Source of the DNA: Massilia sp. HP4 | GTDB taxonomy: Bacteria > Pseudomonadota > Gammaproteobacteria > Burkholderiales > Burkholderiaceae_D | Length of the DNA: 64,000 nt | Direction: 5' to 3' | NCBI RefSeq assembly: GCF_005222695.1 | Contig: NZ_STGG01000011.1 | Coordinates: 124,001 to 188,000 of the forward strand | In this document: one piece after another, positions 16,938 to 25,965 of the stretch | Layout of the letters: the number at the start of each line of letters is the position of its first letter | Position numbering within the stretch: position 1 is the stretch's first letter | The notes under the pieces: generated by a model | The model's input: only the letters and a program-made list of their open reading frames with translations | The model's database searches: none | What the model was told of the DNA's origin: nothing | Made by a program: the position numbers and the translations under genes

Positions 16938-18124
16938 TAACGTGCCGAGCGCCCGGCCAGCAGCGCCAGCACGGCGGCGGCGATCAGCAGGGCCGCGCTC
17001 AGGTGGAAAGTCGCGCGATAGCCGCTGGCGTCGAACAGCAGGCCGCCGAGGGTCGCGCCGAGCATGATCGCGAGCTGGATCACGGCCACCATCAGCCCTC
17101 CTCCCGCTTCGGCGTCCTGCGGCAGGGTCTGGGCCAGCCAGGTCCACCAGCCGACCGGCGCCGAGGTCCCGACCAGGCCCCAGATCGCCAGCAGCACCGT
17201 GACCGCCGCCGCCGAGTGGCCGAAGGCGACCAGCGCGCCGGCGATGGCCGCCATCAGCAGCGGCATCGCGAGCAGCACCGGATACAGCCGGTCCTTCAGC
17301 ACCGAGCCGATCAGGGTGGTGCCGACGAAGCCGGCCACGCCCAGCACCAGCAGCATCAGCGACAGGGTCGTGGCCGTGACGCCGGTGACGCTCTCCAGGA
17401 AAGGCCACAGGTAAGTAAACAGCGCGAACTGCCCCATGAACAGCAGGCTCACCGCCGCCATGCCGAGGACGACCACGGGCCGCTTCAAGAGGCGCAGGAT
17501 GCCGCCCGTTTCCGCGCGTTCGGTGGCGCGCAGCGCGGGAAGGCTGAACAGCAGCCAGGCCAGCGCGATCGCCGCCACCGGCACCAGGCAGAAGAAGGCG
17601 CCGCGCCAGCCGATGAGGGCGCCCAGGTAGCTGCCGGCGGGCGCCGCGATGACGGTGGCCAGCGCATTGCCGCCGTTGAGGATGGCCAGGGCGCGCGGCA
17701 CCTCGCGCGCCGGCACCAGGCGCATGACGGTCGCCGCCGACATCGACCAGAAGCCGCCGATGGCGACGCCGATCAGCGCGCGGCCGACCATGAACAGGAA
17801 ATAGTTGGGCGCGAACGCGGCCACGGTGCCCGAGACGATCATCAGGAAGGTCAGGCCCAGCAGCAGGAGCTTGCGGTCGAGCCGTCCGACGACGGCGCCG
17901 AGCGCGAGGCTGGTGACCAGGGCGAAGGCGCCGGAGATCGCGATCGATTGGCCGGCCTGGCCTTCGCTGATGCGCAGCTCGGCCGCGAGCGGCGTGAGCA
18001 GGCTGACCGGCATGAATTCGGACGCGACCAGGGCGAAGGCGGCGAGCGACATCGCCATCACGGCGCCCCATGCCGCGCTCTGGCCCGGCTTGCTGTCGCA
18101 AGCGGCGGAAAGTGTTGGATTCAT
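16925..18124 (-). CDS. MFS transporter, DHA1 family
   Basis: 399-aa inner-membrane drug:proton antiporter-like protein with 12 predicted helices. The family fingerprint is clear: FALVASEFMPVSLL in helix 1, GAVVGRLDRKLLL at the loop 2-3 motif A, GRALIGVAIGGFWSM in helix 4, and GNALATVIAAPAGSYLGALIGWR at motif C. This resembles the sugar/nucleoside or arabinose-type exporters (YdhP/NepI/AraJ branch). The start chosen is the ATG at 18124; a TTG 24 bases upstream is the alternative and neither has a strong ribosome site. It lies between paoA and the alcohol dehydrogenase on the same strand, so it may export an aldehyde or acid, or simply give drug tolerance. Confidence 0.85.
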   Translation of the reverse strand: MNPTLSAACDSKPGQSAAWGAVMAMSLAAFALVASEFMPVSLLTPLAAELRISEGQAGQSIAISGAFALVTSLALGAVVGRLDRKLLLLGLTFLMIVSGTVAAFAPNYFLFMVGRALIGVAIGGFWSMSAATVMRLVPAREVPRALAILNGGNALATVIAAPAGSYLGALIGWRGAFFCLVPVAAIALAWLLFSLPALRATERAETGGILRLLKRPVVVLGMAAVSLLFMGQFALFTYLWPFLESVTGVTATTLSLMLLVLGVAGFVGTTLIGSVLKDRLYPVLLAMPLLMAAIAGALVAFGHSAAAVTVLLAIWGLVGTSAPVGWWTWLAQTLPQDAEAGGGLMVAVIQLAIMLGATLGGLLFDASGYRATFHLSAALLIAAAVLALLAGRSARYADS

Positions 18125-18149
18125 CGTGGAGTAAACAAGTTGATGCAAT

Positions 18150-18194
18150 CGTCCTGCCCGAGGCAGGACGAGCGGAGGCGGCGCGGGCGCCGCC
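18150..18194. terminator. Two tandem perfect hairpins between yahK-like and MFS genes
   Basis: Hairpin 1 has 9-bp arms CGTCCTGCC / GGCAGGACG (18150-18170). Hairpin 2 has 8-bp arms GGCGGCGC / GCGCCGCC (18177-18194). Both lie in the 81-bp gap after the dehydrogenase stop. No T-run follows either on the minus strand, so they could act as Rho-type or mRNA-end stabilising structures. Confidence 0.4.
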
Positions 18195-18205
18195 CGAAAG
18201 GAGAA

Positions 18206-19255
18206 TTACGCCGCCAGGCTGGCGTTATCGATCACGAAGCGGTACTTGACGTCGCCCTTGAGCATGCGCTCATAGGCGCCGTTGATGTCGTCGGCGCGAA
18301 TCATCTCGATATCGGCCACGATGCCGTGCTGGGCGCAGAAGTCGAGCATTTCCTGGGTTTCCGGGATGCCGCCGATCATCGAGCCGGCGATCGCGCGCCG
18401 CTTGGTGATCAGGTTGAACACCTGCGGCGACGGATGCGGCGACTCGGGCGCGCCGACCAGCACCATGGTGCCGTCGCGCTTGAGCAGGTTGAGAAAAGCG
18501 TCCAGGTCGTGCGGCGCGGCGACCGTATTGACGATCAGGTCCAGGCCCTGCGCCTGGGCGGCCATCGCCTCGGCGTCCTTCGACACCACCACTTCATCGG
18601 CGCCCAGCGCCAGCGCATCCTGGCGCTTCGATTCCGAGGTGGTGAACGCGACCACGTGCGCGCCCAGCGCGTGGGCCAGCTTGATGCCCATGTGACCCAG
18701 GCCGCCGATGCCGACGATGCCCACGCGCTTGCCGGGACCGGCATTCCAGTGGCGCAGCGGCGACCAGGTGGTGATGCCGGCGCACAGCAGCGGCGCCACC
18801 GCGGCCAGCTGTTCTTGCGGGTGGCTCACGCGCAGCACGAAGCGCTCGTTGACCACGATCTGCTGCGCGTAGCCGCCCAGCGTATGGCCGGGCGCGTCCG
18901 CGGTCGGGCCGTTATAGGTGCCGACCATATTGTCGCAATAGTTCTCCAGGCCTTCGCCGCAATCCGGGCATGCCTTGCAGCTGTCGACCATGCAGCCGAC
19001 GCCGACCAGGTCGCCGACCTCGTGGCTGGTGACGTGGGCGCCGACCGCCGACACCCGGCCGACGATCTCGTGGCCCGGCACGCAGGGGTAGAGGGTGCCG
19101 GCCCATTCGGCGCGCACCGTGTGCAGGTCGGAGTGGCAGACGCCGCAGAAGTCGATGTCGATCTGGACGTCGTGGGCGCCTGGGGCGCGGCGGGTGATGT
19201 CGAGCGATTCGAGGGGTTTGTCGGCGCCGTGGGCGCCGTAGGCTTTGATGGTCAT
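18206..19255 (-). CDS. yahK: Zinc-dependent alcohol/aldehyde dehydrogenase, YahK-like
   Basis: 349 aa, the same length as E. coli YahK, an NADPH-dependent aldehyde reductase of the cinnamyl-alcohol-dehydrogenase family. The catalytic zinc ligands are in FCGVCHSDLH and PGHEIVG; the structural zinc site has four Cys (CKACPDCGEGLENYC). The Rossmann motif is GIGGLGHMGIK. In this setting it would reduce or interconvert toxic aldehydes while PaoABC oxidises them. It is divergent from an AraC regulator, the arrangement seen for yqhD-yqhC in E. coli. Confidence 0.9.
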   Translation of the reverse strand: MTIKAYGAHGADKPLESLDITRRAPGAHDVQIDIDFCGVCHSDLHTVRAEWAGTLYPCVPGHEIVGRVSAVGAHVTSHEVGDLVGVGCMVDSCKACPDCGEGLENYCDNMVGTYNGPTADAPGHTLGGYAQQIVVNERFVLRVSHPQEQLAAVAPLLCAGITTWSPLRHWNAGPGKRVGIVGIGGLGHMGIKLAHALGAHVVAFTTSESKRQDALALGADEVVVSKDAEAMAAQAQGLDLIVNTVAAPHDLDAFLNLLKRDGTMVLVGAPESPHPSPQVFNLITKRRAIAGSMIGGIPETQEMLDFCAQHGIVADIEMIRADDINGAYERMLKGDVKYRFVIDNASLAA

Positions 19256-19326
19256 GGGTTTTCCGTGAGTGTTGGGTAGTTATCGTGCGCGCATGACGCG
19301 ATTTGTCAGGGGAGCATGGTAGCCGC

Positions 19327-19388
19327 ATATTCATGTATAGAACGGGCTCAATCTTGACTGGCCTTATGAGCTCCATTCATGAATCGCG
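19327..19388. promoter_or_regulatory. Candidate AraC operator in the yahK-araC gap
   Basis: ATATTCATGTATAG (19327-19340) and the palindrome ATTCATGAAT (19375-19384), extended to ATTCATGAATCGCG, share the core ATTCATG with a 46-bp offset. They lie between divergent genes. The second copy is repeated upstream of paoA. Confidence 0.45.
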
Positions 19389-19434
19389 CACATCCCGCTG
19401 GACAGCTGCACCAACCGGCGGCACACTGGTCGCC

Positions 19435-20355
19435 ATGAACCAGGAATTACTCGACGCCGTCGCCGCCTACGCCCGCGCCCACGCCAACCGCGACGGCCTG
19501 GCGCTCACCTGCGTGCCCGGCCTGCGCATGATGTGCCTCGCGCAGCCGGGCGACAAGCTCGAATCGACCTACCGCCCGCTGGTCTGCCTGGTGCTGCAGG
19601 GCGAGAAACACCTGCTGGCCGGGCGCCAGGAAAAGCTGTGCGCCGAGGGCCAGGCGATCGTGGTCAGCGCCGACCTGCCGGTGACGGGCCAGGTGGTGAC
19701 TGCGTCAACAGAGCGCCCGTACATCGCGCTGGCGATCGAACTCGACATGGCCCTGCTGTCCGAACTGGCCGACCAGCTGCATAAGGTTGCCACTGAGACG
19801 CCGCCTCCCGCGCCCGATCCGGCGGTGACCATGCTGGTGCAGGGTGCCGACGCGGCGATCCTCGATTGCGCGCGCCGCCTGATGCACCTGGTCGCGCATC
19901 CCGAGGCGGTGCCCATCCTGCACCCCGGCCTGATGCGCGAGCTGCATTTCTGGCTGCTCAATGGTCAGCACGGCCGGCAGTTGCGGGCCTCGATGGCGCA
20001 AGATGCGCACCCGGTGCGGCTGAACCGCGCGGTGGCGCTGCTGCGCCTGTCCTACCACCAGAAGCTGCGGGTGGACGACCTGGCCCAGGCCGCGTCGATG
20101 AGCCTGTCCGCCTTCCACAAGCACTTCAAGGACTACACCTCGCTCACGCCGGTGCAATACCAGAAGCGCCTGCGCCTGATCGAGGCGCGGCGCCTGATGC
20201 TGTACGAAGGCGCCACCGCCAACAAGGCGGCGTTCGAAGTCGGCTATGAAAGCACCTCGCAATTCACGCGCGAATATGCGCGCCTGTTCGGCGCGCCGCC
20301 GCGGCGCGATGCGCGCCGTCCGGCCACCGTCGCGGCGCCGGAGCTGGCGGCTTAG
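19435..20355 (+). CDS. AraC-family transcriptional regulator with AraC_N domain
   Basis: 306 aa from the ATG at 19435. The N-terminal AraC_N sensing domain (about residues 20-170) includes YRPLVCLVLQGEKHLLAGR, the hallmark of the YqhC-type group that responds to aldehydes and controls reductases. The C-terminal pair of HTH motifs is at about 205-295 (LRVDDLAQAASMSLSAFHKHFK and FEVGYESTSQFTREYARLFG). The open frame begins at 19303, but that stretch is non-homologous. It is divergent from the yahK-like gene; the shared ATTCATG sites suggest it also reaches paoABC. Confidence 0.9.
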   Translation: MNQELLDAVAAYARAHANRDGLALTCVPGLRMMCLAQPGDKLESTYRPLVCLVLQGEKHLLAGRQEKLCAEGQAIVVSADLPVTGQVVTASTERPYIALAIELDMALLSELADQLHKVATETPPPAPDPAVTMLVQGADAAILDCARRLMHLVAHPEAVPILHPGLMRELHFWLLNGQHGRQLRASMAQDAHPVRLNRAVALLRLSYHQKLRVDDLAQAASMSLSAFHKHFKDYTSLTPVQYQKRLRLIEARRLMLYEGATANKAAFEVGYESTSQFTREYARLFGAPPRRDARRPATVAAPELAA

Positions 20356-20361
20356 CGTTAC

Positions 20362-22563
20362 TTAAAGCACGTCCTCGATCCGGATCGGCAGGCGCCGTAT
20401 GCGTTTGCCGGTCGCATGGTGCACCGCGTTGGCGATCGCCGCCGCCACGCCCACCATCGCCACCTCGCCCAGTCCCTTGACGCCACTGGTGTTCAGGAGC
20501 GGGTCGGGCCGGTCGATGAAGCCGACATCGATGTGCCCGATGTCGGCATGCACCGGCACCACGTACTCGGCCAGGTCGGCGTTCAGGAAGCCGCCGTAGC
20601 GCGGGTCGACTTCGCTGATCTCGCGCAGGGCGGCGCCGATGCCCCACACCACGCCGCCGCGCACCTGGCTGTCGGCCGTCACCGGGCTCACCACGCGGCC
20701 GCAATCGATCACGCTGACCACGCGCGGCACGCGGATGCGGCGCGTGACCGGCTCCACGTTCACCTCGACGAAGTGGGCCGCGTAACTCATCGACACGAAC
20801 TCGGGATAGACGGGCCCCGCCGGCGCCGGCATGCCGCCCTGCAGGCGGCCATAGACGGCGTCCGGCTGGCCCGGCGCCTTGCGCCGCACCTCGGCCTCGA
20901 TGCGCTCGCGCCCGGCCAGCGCCAGCACCTCGGCCGGCTTCAAGCGGGGATCGTGACCGGGCGCCAGCTGCGCCAGCGCATCTAGCAAGGCCTGCGCAGC
21001 CTCCTCGGCTGCCGGCACCACGCTGGCCGTGCCCCAGGAGCCGGCGGTCAGGTGCTGCGGCGCGCCGCGCGTGTCGCCGATCTGGATCGCCAGCGCCTGC
21101 GGATCGACCCGCAAGCGCCGCGCCAGCGCATTGGCAATCGCGGTGCGCATGCCCTGCCCCATCTCGTGCCCGGCCACGCTGAACAGGATGCGGCCATCGC
21201 GGGTCGCCGCGATACGCGCGATCGCCGGGCTGGTCGCAGCCTTGTAGGCGCCGCAGGCCACGCCCCATCCGATCGCGGCGCCGTCCGCCGCCTTCATCGA
21301 CGCCGGGCGCGCGTCGCGCCGGCTCCAGCCGAAGCGGCTCGCGCCGTCGCGCAGGCACTCGGCCAGGAAGCGTGACGACAGCGGCTTGCCGCTCAAGGCA
21401 TCCGTTTGCGTATCGTTGCGCAGGCGTAGCTCGACCGGGTCGATGCCGAGCAGCGCGGCCAGTTCGTCGACCGCCGATTCGAAGGCGAACGAGGCCGGCT
21501 GCTCGAACGGCGCCCGCATATAGCCCGGCGTCTGCACATCGGTGCGCACCAACCGCTCGCGGCCGCGGAAATTCGGGATGCCGTACAGGCGCGCGCTCAT
21601 CTCTGCATACGAGGCCGGGAACAGGTCGTGGCGCGACGTCTGCTGGTCGGCCTCGTGCACCGCGGCCAGGATCTTGCCGGCGGCATCGGCGCCGAGTTTG
21701 ATTCGGTGGCGGCTGGCCGGGCGAAAGCTGGCGTCGTGGAACAGCTGGCTGCGCGGCACCACCAGCTTGACCGGCTGGCCGAGCTTGCGCGCCGCCACCG
21801 CCGCCAGCAGGGTCTGCATCTGCAGCGAATTCTTCATGCCGAAACCGCCGCCGCACTGCGGCGAGATCACCTCGATGCGCGCCGGGTCCAGGCCCAGCTG
21901 GCGCGCCAGGCCGTGACGGATCGCCCCGCTGTTCTGCGTGCCCTCGTGGATCACCAGCGTGCCCTTGCGCCATTCGGCCACCGTCGACACCAGCTCGATC
22001 GGGTTCTGGTGCTGGGGCGGGTGCAGGTATTCGGCATCGATCCGATGAAGCGCGCCGGCCAGAACGGTATCGGCATCGCCCGCCACCTTGTCGGCGAACA
22101 TCTGCTGCGGCAACGGCGAACCCTGCTGCGCCACGATGTCCTTCTCGGGCGCGTCCAGCGTCACCTGGAATGGCTGCGCTTCATATTTCGCCCTCACTAG
22201 CGCGGCCGCTTCGAGCGCCGCCTCGATCGTCTCGGCCACCACCAGCGCGATCGGCTGGCCGCGGTAGGCGATTTTATTCGACAGCATCGGCTGCATGCTC
22301 TGGAAGGCGAAGCCGCCGGCCAGCACGTGGCCGGCCGGCTGGTACTCGCCCATGTCGGCGTGGGTCAGCACCAGCCGCACGCCGCTCGTTGCCCGTGCGG
22401 CGCGGGTATCGATGGAGAGCACCTGGCCGCGGTTGATGGTGGAGACGGCCAGCGCCGCATGCAGCATGCCGGGCCGCGCCTGGTCGGCCGCGTACAAGGC
22501 GGCGCCGCAGACCTTGTCGCGCGCGTCGATGCGTGGAGTTGGCGGGAAAGCGGAATCGTTCAT
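20362..22563 (-). CDS. Molybdenum hydroxylase catalytic subunit, second (diverged) copy
   Basis: 733-aa xanthine-dehydrogenase-family molybdopterin subunit. Cofactor loops are CGGGFGMK and GYMRAPFEQP, and the catalytic Glu is in KGLGEVAMVG (residue 700). It is clearly a paralogue of the PaoC at 13001-15199 but diverged. For example, GGGFGMK replaces GGGFGGK, and AGHEMGQGMRTAIANALARR is a typical Q-loop not shared in detail. This implies a different substrate, again probably an aldehyde or N-heterocycle. It is last in its operon, one base after the FAD subunit gene. No signal peptide, so export would be by hitch-hiking on the Tat subunit. Confidence 0.88.
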   Translation of the reverse strand: MNDSAFPPTPRIDARDKVCGAALYAADQARPGMLHAALAVSTINRGQVLSIDTRAARATSGVRLVLTHADMGEYQPAGHVLAGGFAFQSMQPMLSNKIAYRGQPIALVVAETIEAALEAAALVRAKYEAQPFQVTLDAPEKDIVAQQGSPLPQQMFADKVAGDADTVLAGALHRIDAEYLHPPQHQNPIELVSTVAEWRKGTLVIHEGTQNSGAIRHGLARQLGLDPARIEVISPQCGGGFGMKNSLQMQTLLAAVAARKLGQPVKLVVPRSQLFHDASFRPASRHRIKLGADAAGKILAAVHEADQQTSRHDLFPASYAEMSARLYGIPNFRGRERLVRTDVQTPGYMRAPFEQPASFAFESAVDELAALLGIDPVELRLRNDTQTDALSGKPLSSRFLAECLRDGASRFGWSRRDARPASMKAADGAAIGWGVACGAYKAATSPAIARIAATRDGRILFSVAGHEMGQGMRTAIANALARRLRVDPQALAIQIGDTRGAPQHLTAGSWGTASVVPAAEEAAQALLDALAQLAPGHDPRLKPAEVLALAGRERIEAEVRRKAPGQPDAVYGRLQGGMPAPAGPVYPEFVSMSYAAHFVEVNVEPVTRRIRVPRVVSVIDCGRVVSPVTADSQVRGGVVWGIGAALREISEVDPRYGGFLNADLAEYVVPVHADIGHIDVGFIDRPDPLLNTSGVKGLGEVAMVGVAAAIANAVHHATGKRIRRLPIRIEDVL

Positions 22564-22564
22564 A

Positions 22565-23557
22565 TCAGGTCCTTTGTGCGGCGGTCATCAGGGCCTCGGC
22601 CACCGTGCGGGCGCCGAGCTCGATACGGAAGGCGTTGTGGTGGCCGGGCCGGGCGTCCATGAAGGCGGCGAAGCCGGCCGCCAGCGCCGTCTCGAGCGTG
22701 AGCGCGCGGCCCACCAGGCCCTGCTCGGCCTGGCGCGCGCGCCAGGGTTTCGTGGCGACGCCGCCCAGCGCGATGCGGGCCTGCTCGACCTTCCCGCCGC
22801 TGACCGTCAGCGCCACGGCGGCCGAGCCCAGGGCGAAGGCATACGATTCGCGGTCGCGGATCTTGTGGTAGGTGGAGGCGCGCCCGAGCTTTGTTGCCGG
22901 CACCCGGATGCGGGTGATGATCTCGCCCGGCGCCAGCGTGGTCTCGATGTCGGGCCGCTCGCCCGGCAGCCGGTGCAGGGCCTCGACCGGGATCGTGCGC
23001 ACGCCGCCCGGGCCCAGCACATCGACCACGGCGTCGAAGGCGACCAGGGCGACGGCGAAGTCGCCCGGATAGGTGGCGATGCAATGCGGGCTCGTGCCCA
23101 GCAGGGCGTGGCCGCGGTCGATGCCCTCCAGCGCCGCGCAGCCGCTGCCCGGCGCGCGCTTGTTGCAGGCGAACGGCTCGCCGCCACGGAAATAGGCGCA
23201 GCGCGTGCGCTGCAGCACGTTGCCGCCCAGGCTGGCCATATTGCGCAGCTGCTGAGAGGCCGCGCGCCACAGCGATTCCGACAGCGCCGGATAGTCGCGC
23301 ACCAGGCGCGCATCGGCCGCCACATCGCTCATGCGGGCCAGGCTGCCGAACACCAGTTCGCGCGCGCCGGAGGTGTCGAAGGCGCCGAGTTCGTCGACGC
23401 CGTTGATGTCGACGATGGCCGGCGGGCGTTCGACGCCCAGCTTCATCAGGTCGTACAGGGTGGTGCCGCCCGCCATCAGGCGTGCTTGCGGATGGGCCGC
23501 CATGGCTTGCACCGCTTCTTGCGCCGAGCGGGCGCGGATCAGGGTGAATTCACGCAT
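22565..23557 (-). CDS. FAD-binding subunit of second molybdenum hydroxylase, with extra Fe-S cysteines
   Basis: 330 aa. FAD motif LMAGGTTLYDLMKLG near the N-terminus. The four extra Cys of the PaoB-type [4Fe-4S] insertion are all kept (TRCAYF, FACNKR, GSGCAA, PHCIAT), so both copies in this window are the PaoB-like, four-cluster-type enzyme rather than plain xanthine dehydrogenase. Three bases separate it from the upstream 2Fe-2S gene and one base from the downstream catalytic gene. Confidence 0.88.
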   Translation of the reverse strand: MREFTLIRARSAQEAVQAMAAHPQARLMAGGTTLYDLMKLGVERPPAIVDINGVDELGAFDTSGARELVFGSLARMSDVAADARLVRDYPALSESLWRAASQQLRNMASLGGNVLQRTRCAYFRGGEPFACNKRAPGSGCAALEGIDRGHALLGTSPHCIATYPGDFAVALVAFDAVVDVLGPGGVRTIPVEALHRLPGERPDIETTLAPGEIITRIRVPATKLGRASTYHKIRDRESYAFALGSAAVALTVSGGKVEQARIALGGVATKPWRARQAEQGLVGRALTLETALAAGFAAFMDARPGHHNAFRIELGARTVAEALMTAAQRT

Positions 23558-23560
23558 GGA

Positions 23561-24184
23561 TCAGGCCTTTCCCATCGCGCCGGCAGCCTGCTGGACGGCG
23601 GCCACGATGCCGTTGTAGGCGCCGCAGCGGCACAGGTTACCGCTCATGTATTCCTTGATGCGCTCGGGCGACGTCGCATTGCCTTCGCGGACGCAGGCGA
23701 TCGCCGCCATGACCTGGCCGGGCGTGCAGTAGCCGCACTGCAGGGCGTCGTGGTCGATGAAGGCTTGCTGCATCGGGTGCAGGCTGCCGTCGGGCCGCTG
23801 CAGGCCTTCGATGGTGTCGAGCCGGCGCCCGTCGAGCTGCGAGGCCGGCGTCAGGCAGGACACGACGCGGCGGCCGTCGAGGTGGACGGTGCAGGCGCCG
23901 CACTGGCCGTGGTCGCAGCCTTTCTTGGCGCCGGTCAGTCCCAGGTGCTCGCGCAGCAGGTCGAGCGTCGAGGTCCGTGGGTCGAGCGTCAGGGTGCGCC
24001 GCTGGCCATTGACGGTAACGGCGAGCGGCACGCCGCCGGCGTGGACCTCGGGCGCGGCGTCCGCGGGCTGGGCCGGGGCCGCATTGGCGACGCCGCTCGC
24101 GGCAGCCGTGGACAGCACCGACAACACGAACTCGCGCCGGTTGACCTGGGCAGGCTGGCTGGATGGATCGGGGCCGGTCGTCAT
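23561..24184 (-). CDS. [2Fe-2S] subunit of second molybdenum hydroxylase, Tat-exported
   Basis: 207 aa from the ATG at 24184, chosen for the excellent AAGGAG ribosome site 8 bases upstream; the frame runs further up without support. Twin Arg at residues 16-17 (NRREFVLSVLSTAAAS) predicts Tat export. First cluster: [11 protein letters not shown] with a later Cys (RRVVSC). Second cluster: CGYCTPGQV and CRCGAY. It is first of the three genes; the 190-bp gap to the divergent diguanylate cyclase gene holds no promoter I can call with confidence. Confidence 0.9.
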   Translation of the reverse strand: MTTGPDPSSQPAQVNRREFVLSVLSTAAASGVANAAPAQPADAAPEVHAGGVPLAVTVNGQRRTLTLDPRTSTLDLLREHLGLTGAKKGCDHGQCGACTVHLDGRRVVSCLTPASQLDGRRLDTIEGLQRPDGSLHPMQQAFIDHDALQCGYCTPGQVMAAIACVREGNATSPERIKEYMSGNLCRCGAYNGIVAAVQQAAGAMGKA

Positions 24185-24375
24185 GGCGAACTCCTTTTGT
24201 CTGGGGTGGGTATGGCCGTGAATGTAGACCAAGCGCCCCGCGCGCACGAGCCGCAAAAAAGAAAAGGCAACAAGTGTGCAGGATCAGGCAAGCCGGCGCA
24301 GTCCGGCGACATGCTTTTCTTTCTAATGGCACAATTTTTTGGACAAGGATCGCAACCACGCATTGGTGAGGCGCA

Positions 24376-25944
24376 TTGAATTCAAGCAACGACAGCCTGG
24401 ACAGCCATGTGGACCGCCTGAGCGGCAAGCGGCGCCCGGTCGTGCGCCTGGTGGTGGCCGCGACCACGCTGGGCTGCCTGCTGCTGGTCGCCTTCGCCAC
24501 CTGGTTCGTCTGGTCGTCGCGCCATACGCAGATACGGCAGACCGAGGTGGCAACCTCGAACGTGGCGCGCATGATCGGGGTCCAGGTCGAGACCGCGATG
24601 AAGGCCACTACCATGGCCCTGGCGAACGTGGTCGAGCGGGTGGAGCACGACGGCATCGGCGACGAAGCCCTGGCGCGGCTGCAGGCCCACCTGGTCGTGC
24701 TGACCAAGACGACGCCCGAGCTGCACGGGATCTTCGTCTATGCCGCCGACGGCCGCTGGCTGGCGACCTCGCTCTCCGGTACACCGCAGGGCAATAATTC
24801 GGATCGCGCATACTTCCAGCACCACCGCACCCACGCCGGTCGCGAGGTCTACGTGGGCCACCCCGTCAGGAGTCGCTCCACCGGCGTCTGGGTGCTGCCG
24901 GTCTCACGCCGCATCGACCATCCCGACGGCAGCTTCGCCGGCGTCGTGCTGGTGACCCTGAAGGTCGACTTCTTCGAACGCATCTACGATGAGATTGACG
25001 TTGGAAAGACCGGCACAGTCCTGCTGGCCCTGGAAGACGGCACGGTGGTCTACCGGCGTCCCTTCGACGACAAGCTGATCGGCACCAACCTGGCCGAAGG
25101 CGCGGTATTCCAGGCAATCAGGAAGCAAGCGGCCGGCTCGGACTTCATGGTGGCCCGGGTCGACAATATCGAGCGCCTCTACAGCTACCGGCGGGTGGAC
25201 GATTTCGCCTTCGTGATCGCCGTGGGTCAGGCCAAGGACGAGCTGCTCGGCCCCTGGAAGCGGTCAAGCATGCTGATTGGGGCCGCCGTCCTGCTCATTG
25301 CAGCGATCTTTGCGGCATTCGCCCGCAAGCTGATCCGGCAATTCATCATCCGCGACCGGCTCGACCAGAAACTGCGCGCCTATTCGCACCACCTGCGACG
25401 CGACAACTTCGGCCTGCAGGAGCTGGCGCACACCGACACCCTGACGCGGCTGGCCAACCGGCGCCGCTTCGACGAGGTGCTCGCCCACGAGCGGGCGCGC
25501 GCCGTGCACGGCAACACCCCGCTGGCGCTGATCATGCTGGACGTGGATTACTTCAAGAAGTTCAACGACCACTACGGCCATCCGGCCGGCGACGCCTGCC
25601 TGCAGGCAGTCGGCCGCATCCTGGCCGCCCAGGTCAACCGCAACCGCGACCTGGCGGCACGCTACGGCGGCGAAGAGTTCGCGGTCATCCTGCCGGATAC
25701 CGGCCTGGCCGGCGCCATGGCGGTGGCCGAACGGCTGCGCCATGAAATCCAGGCCCTGGGCCTGCCGCACCAGCCGTCGCCGTTCGGCGTCGTCACCGCC
25801 AGCCTGGGGGTGGCGGCCCTGGGGCCGGATTACCCGCCGAAAGGCCTTCCGGACGCGGGAGAGATGGTCGCGCAGGCCGACCGCCAGCTGTACCACGCCA
25901 AGCACGCGGGCCGCAACCGGATCGAAGGCGCCGCGGCAGCGTAA
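24376..25944 (+). CDS. Membrane-bound diguanylate cyclase with dCache-like sensor
   Basis: 522 aa. A transmembrane helix (about 27-48), a periplasmic dCache-like sensor (about 50-290, with VYAADGRWLATS and GVWVLPVSRRIDHPDGSFAGVV), a second helix (about 297-315), then GGDEF. The active site is GGEEF at 431-435, and the product-inhibition I-site RNRD (422-425) lies five residues upstream, so it should make c-di-GMP and be feedback-inhibited. The start is TTG at 24376 with TGAGG upstream; no ATG is available before the membrane helix. The ligand is unknown; Cache domains usually bind amino or organic acids. Confidence 0.9.
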   Translation: MNSSNDSLDSHVDRLSGKRRPVVRLVVAATTLGCLLLVAFATWFVWSSRHTQIRQTEVATSNVARMIGVQVETAMKATTMALANVVERVEHDGIGDEALARLQAHLVVLTKTTPELHGIFVYAADGRWLATSLSGTPQGNNSDRAYFQHHRTHAGREVYVGHPVRSRSTGVWVLPVSRRIDHPDGSFAGVVLVTLKVDFFERIYDEIDVGKTGTVLLALEDGTVVYRRPFDDKLIGTNLAEGAVFQAIRKQAAGSDFMVARVDNIERLYSYRRVDDFAFVIAVGQAKDELLGPWKRSSMLIGAAVLLIAAIFAAFARKLIRQFIIRDRLDQKLRAYSHHLRRDNFGLQELAHTDTLTRLANRRRFDEVLAHERARAVHGNTPLALIMLDVDYFKKFNDHYGHPAGDACLQAVGRILAAQVNRNRDLAARYGGEEFAVILPDTGLAGAMAVAERLRHEIQALGLPHQPSPFGVVTASLGVAALGPDYPPKGLPDAGEMVAQADRQLYHAKHAGRNRIEGAAAA

Positions 25945-25965
25945 TCCTTCCTCCATCGACTTCAA

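Noticed and set aside
24203-24375. A divergent promoter pair between the second Mo-hydroxylase and the cyclase gene
   Set aside because: Some weak -10-like hexamers are present, but none has a matching -35 at 16-18 bp.
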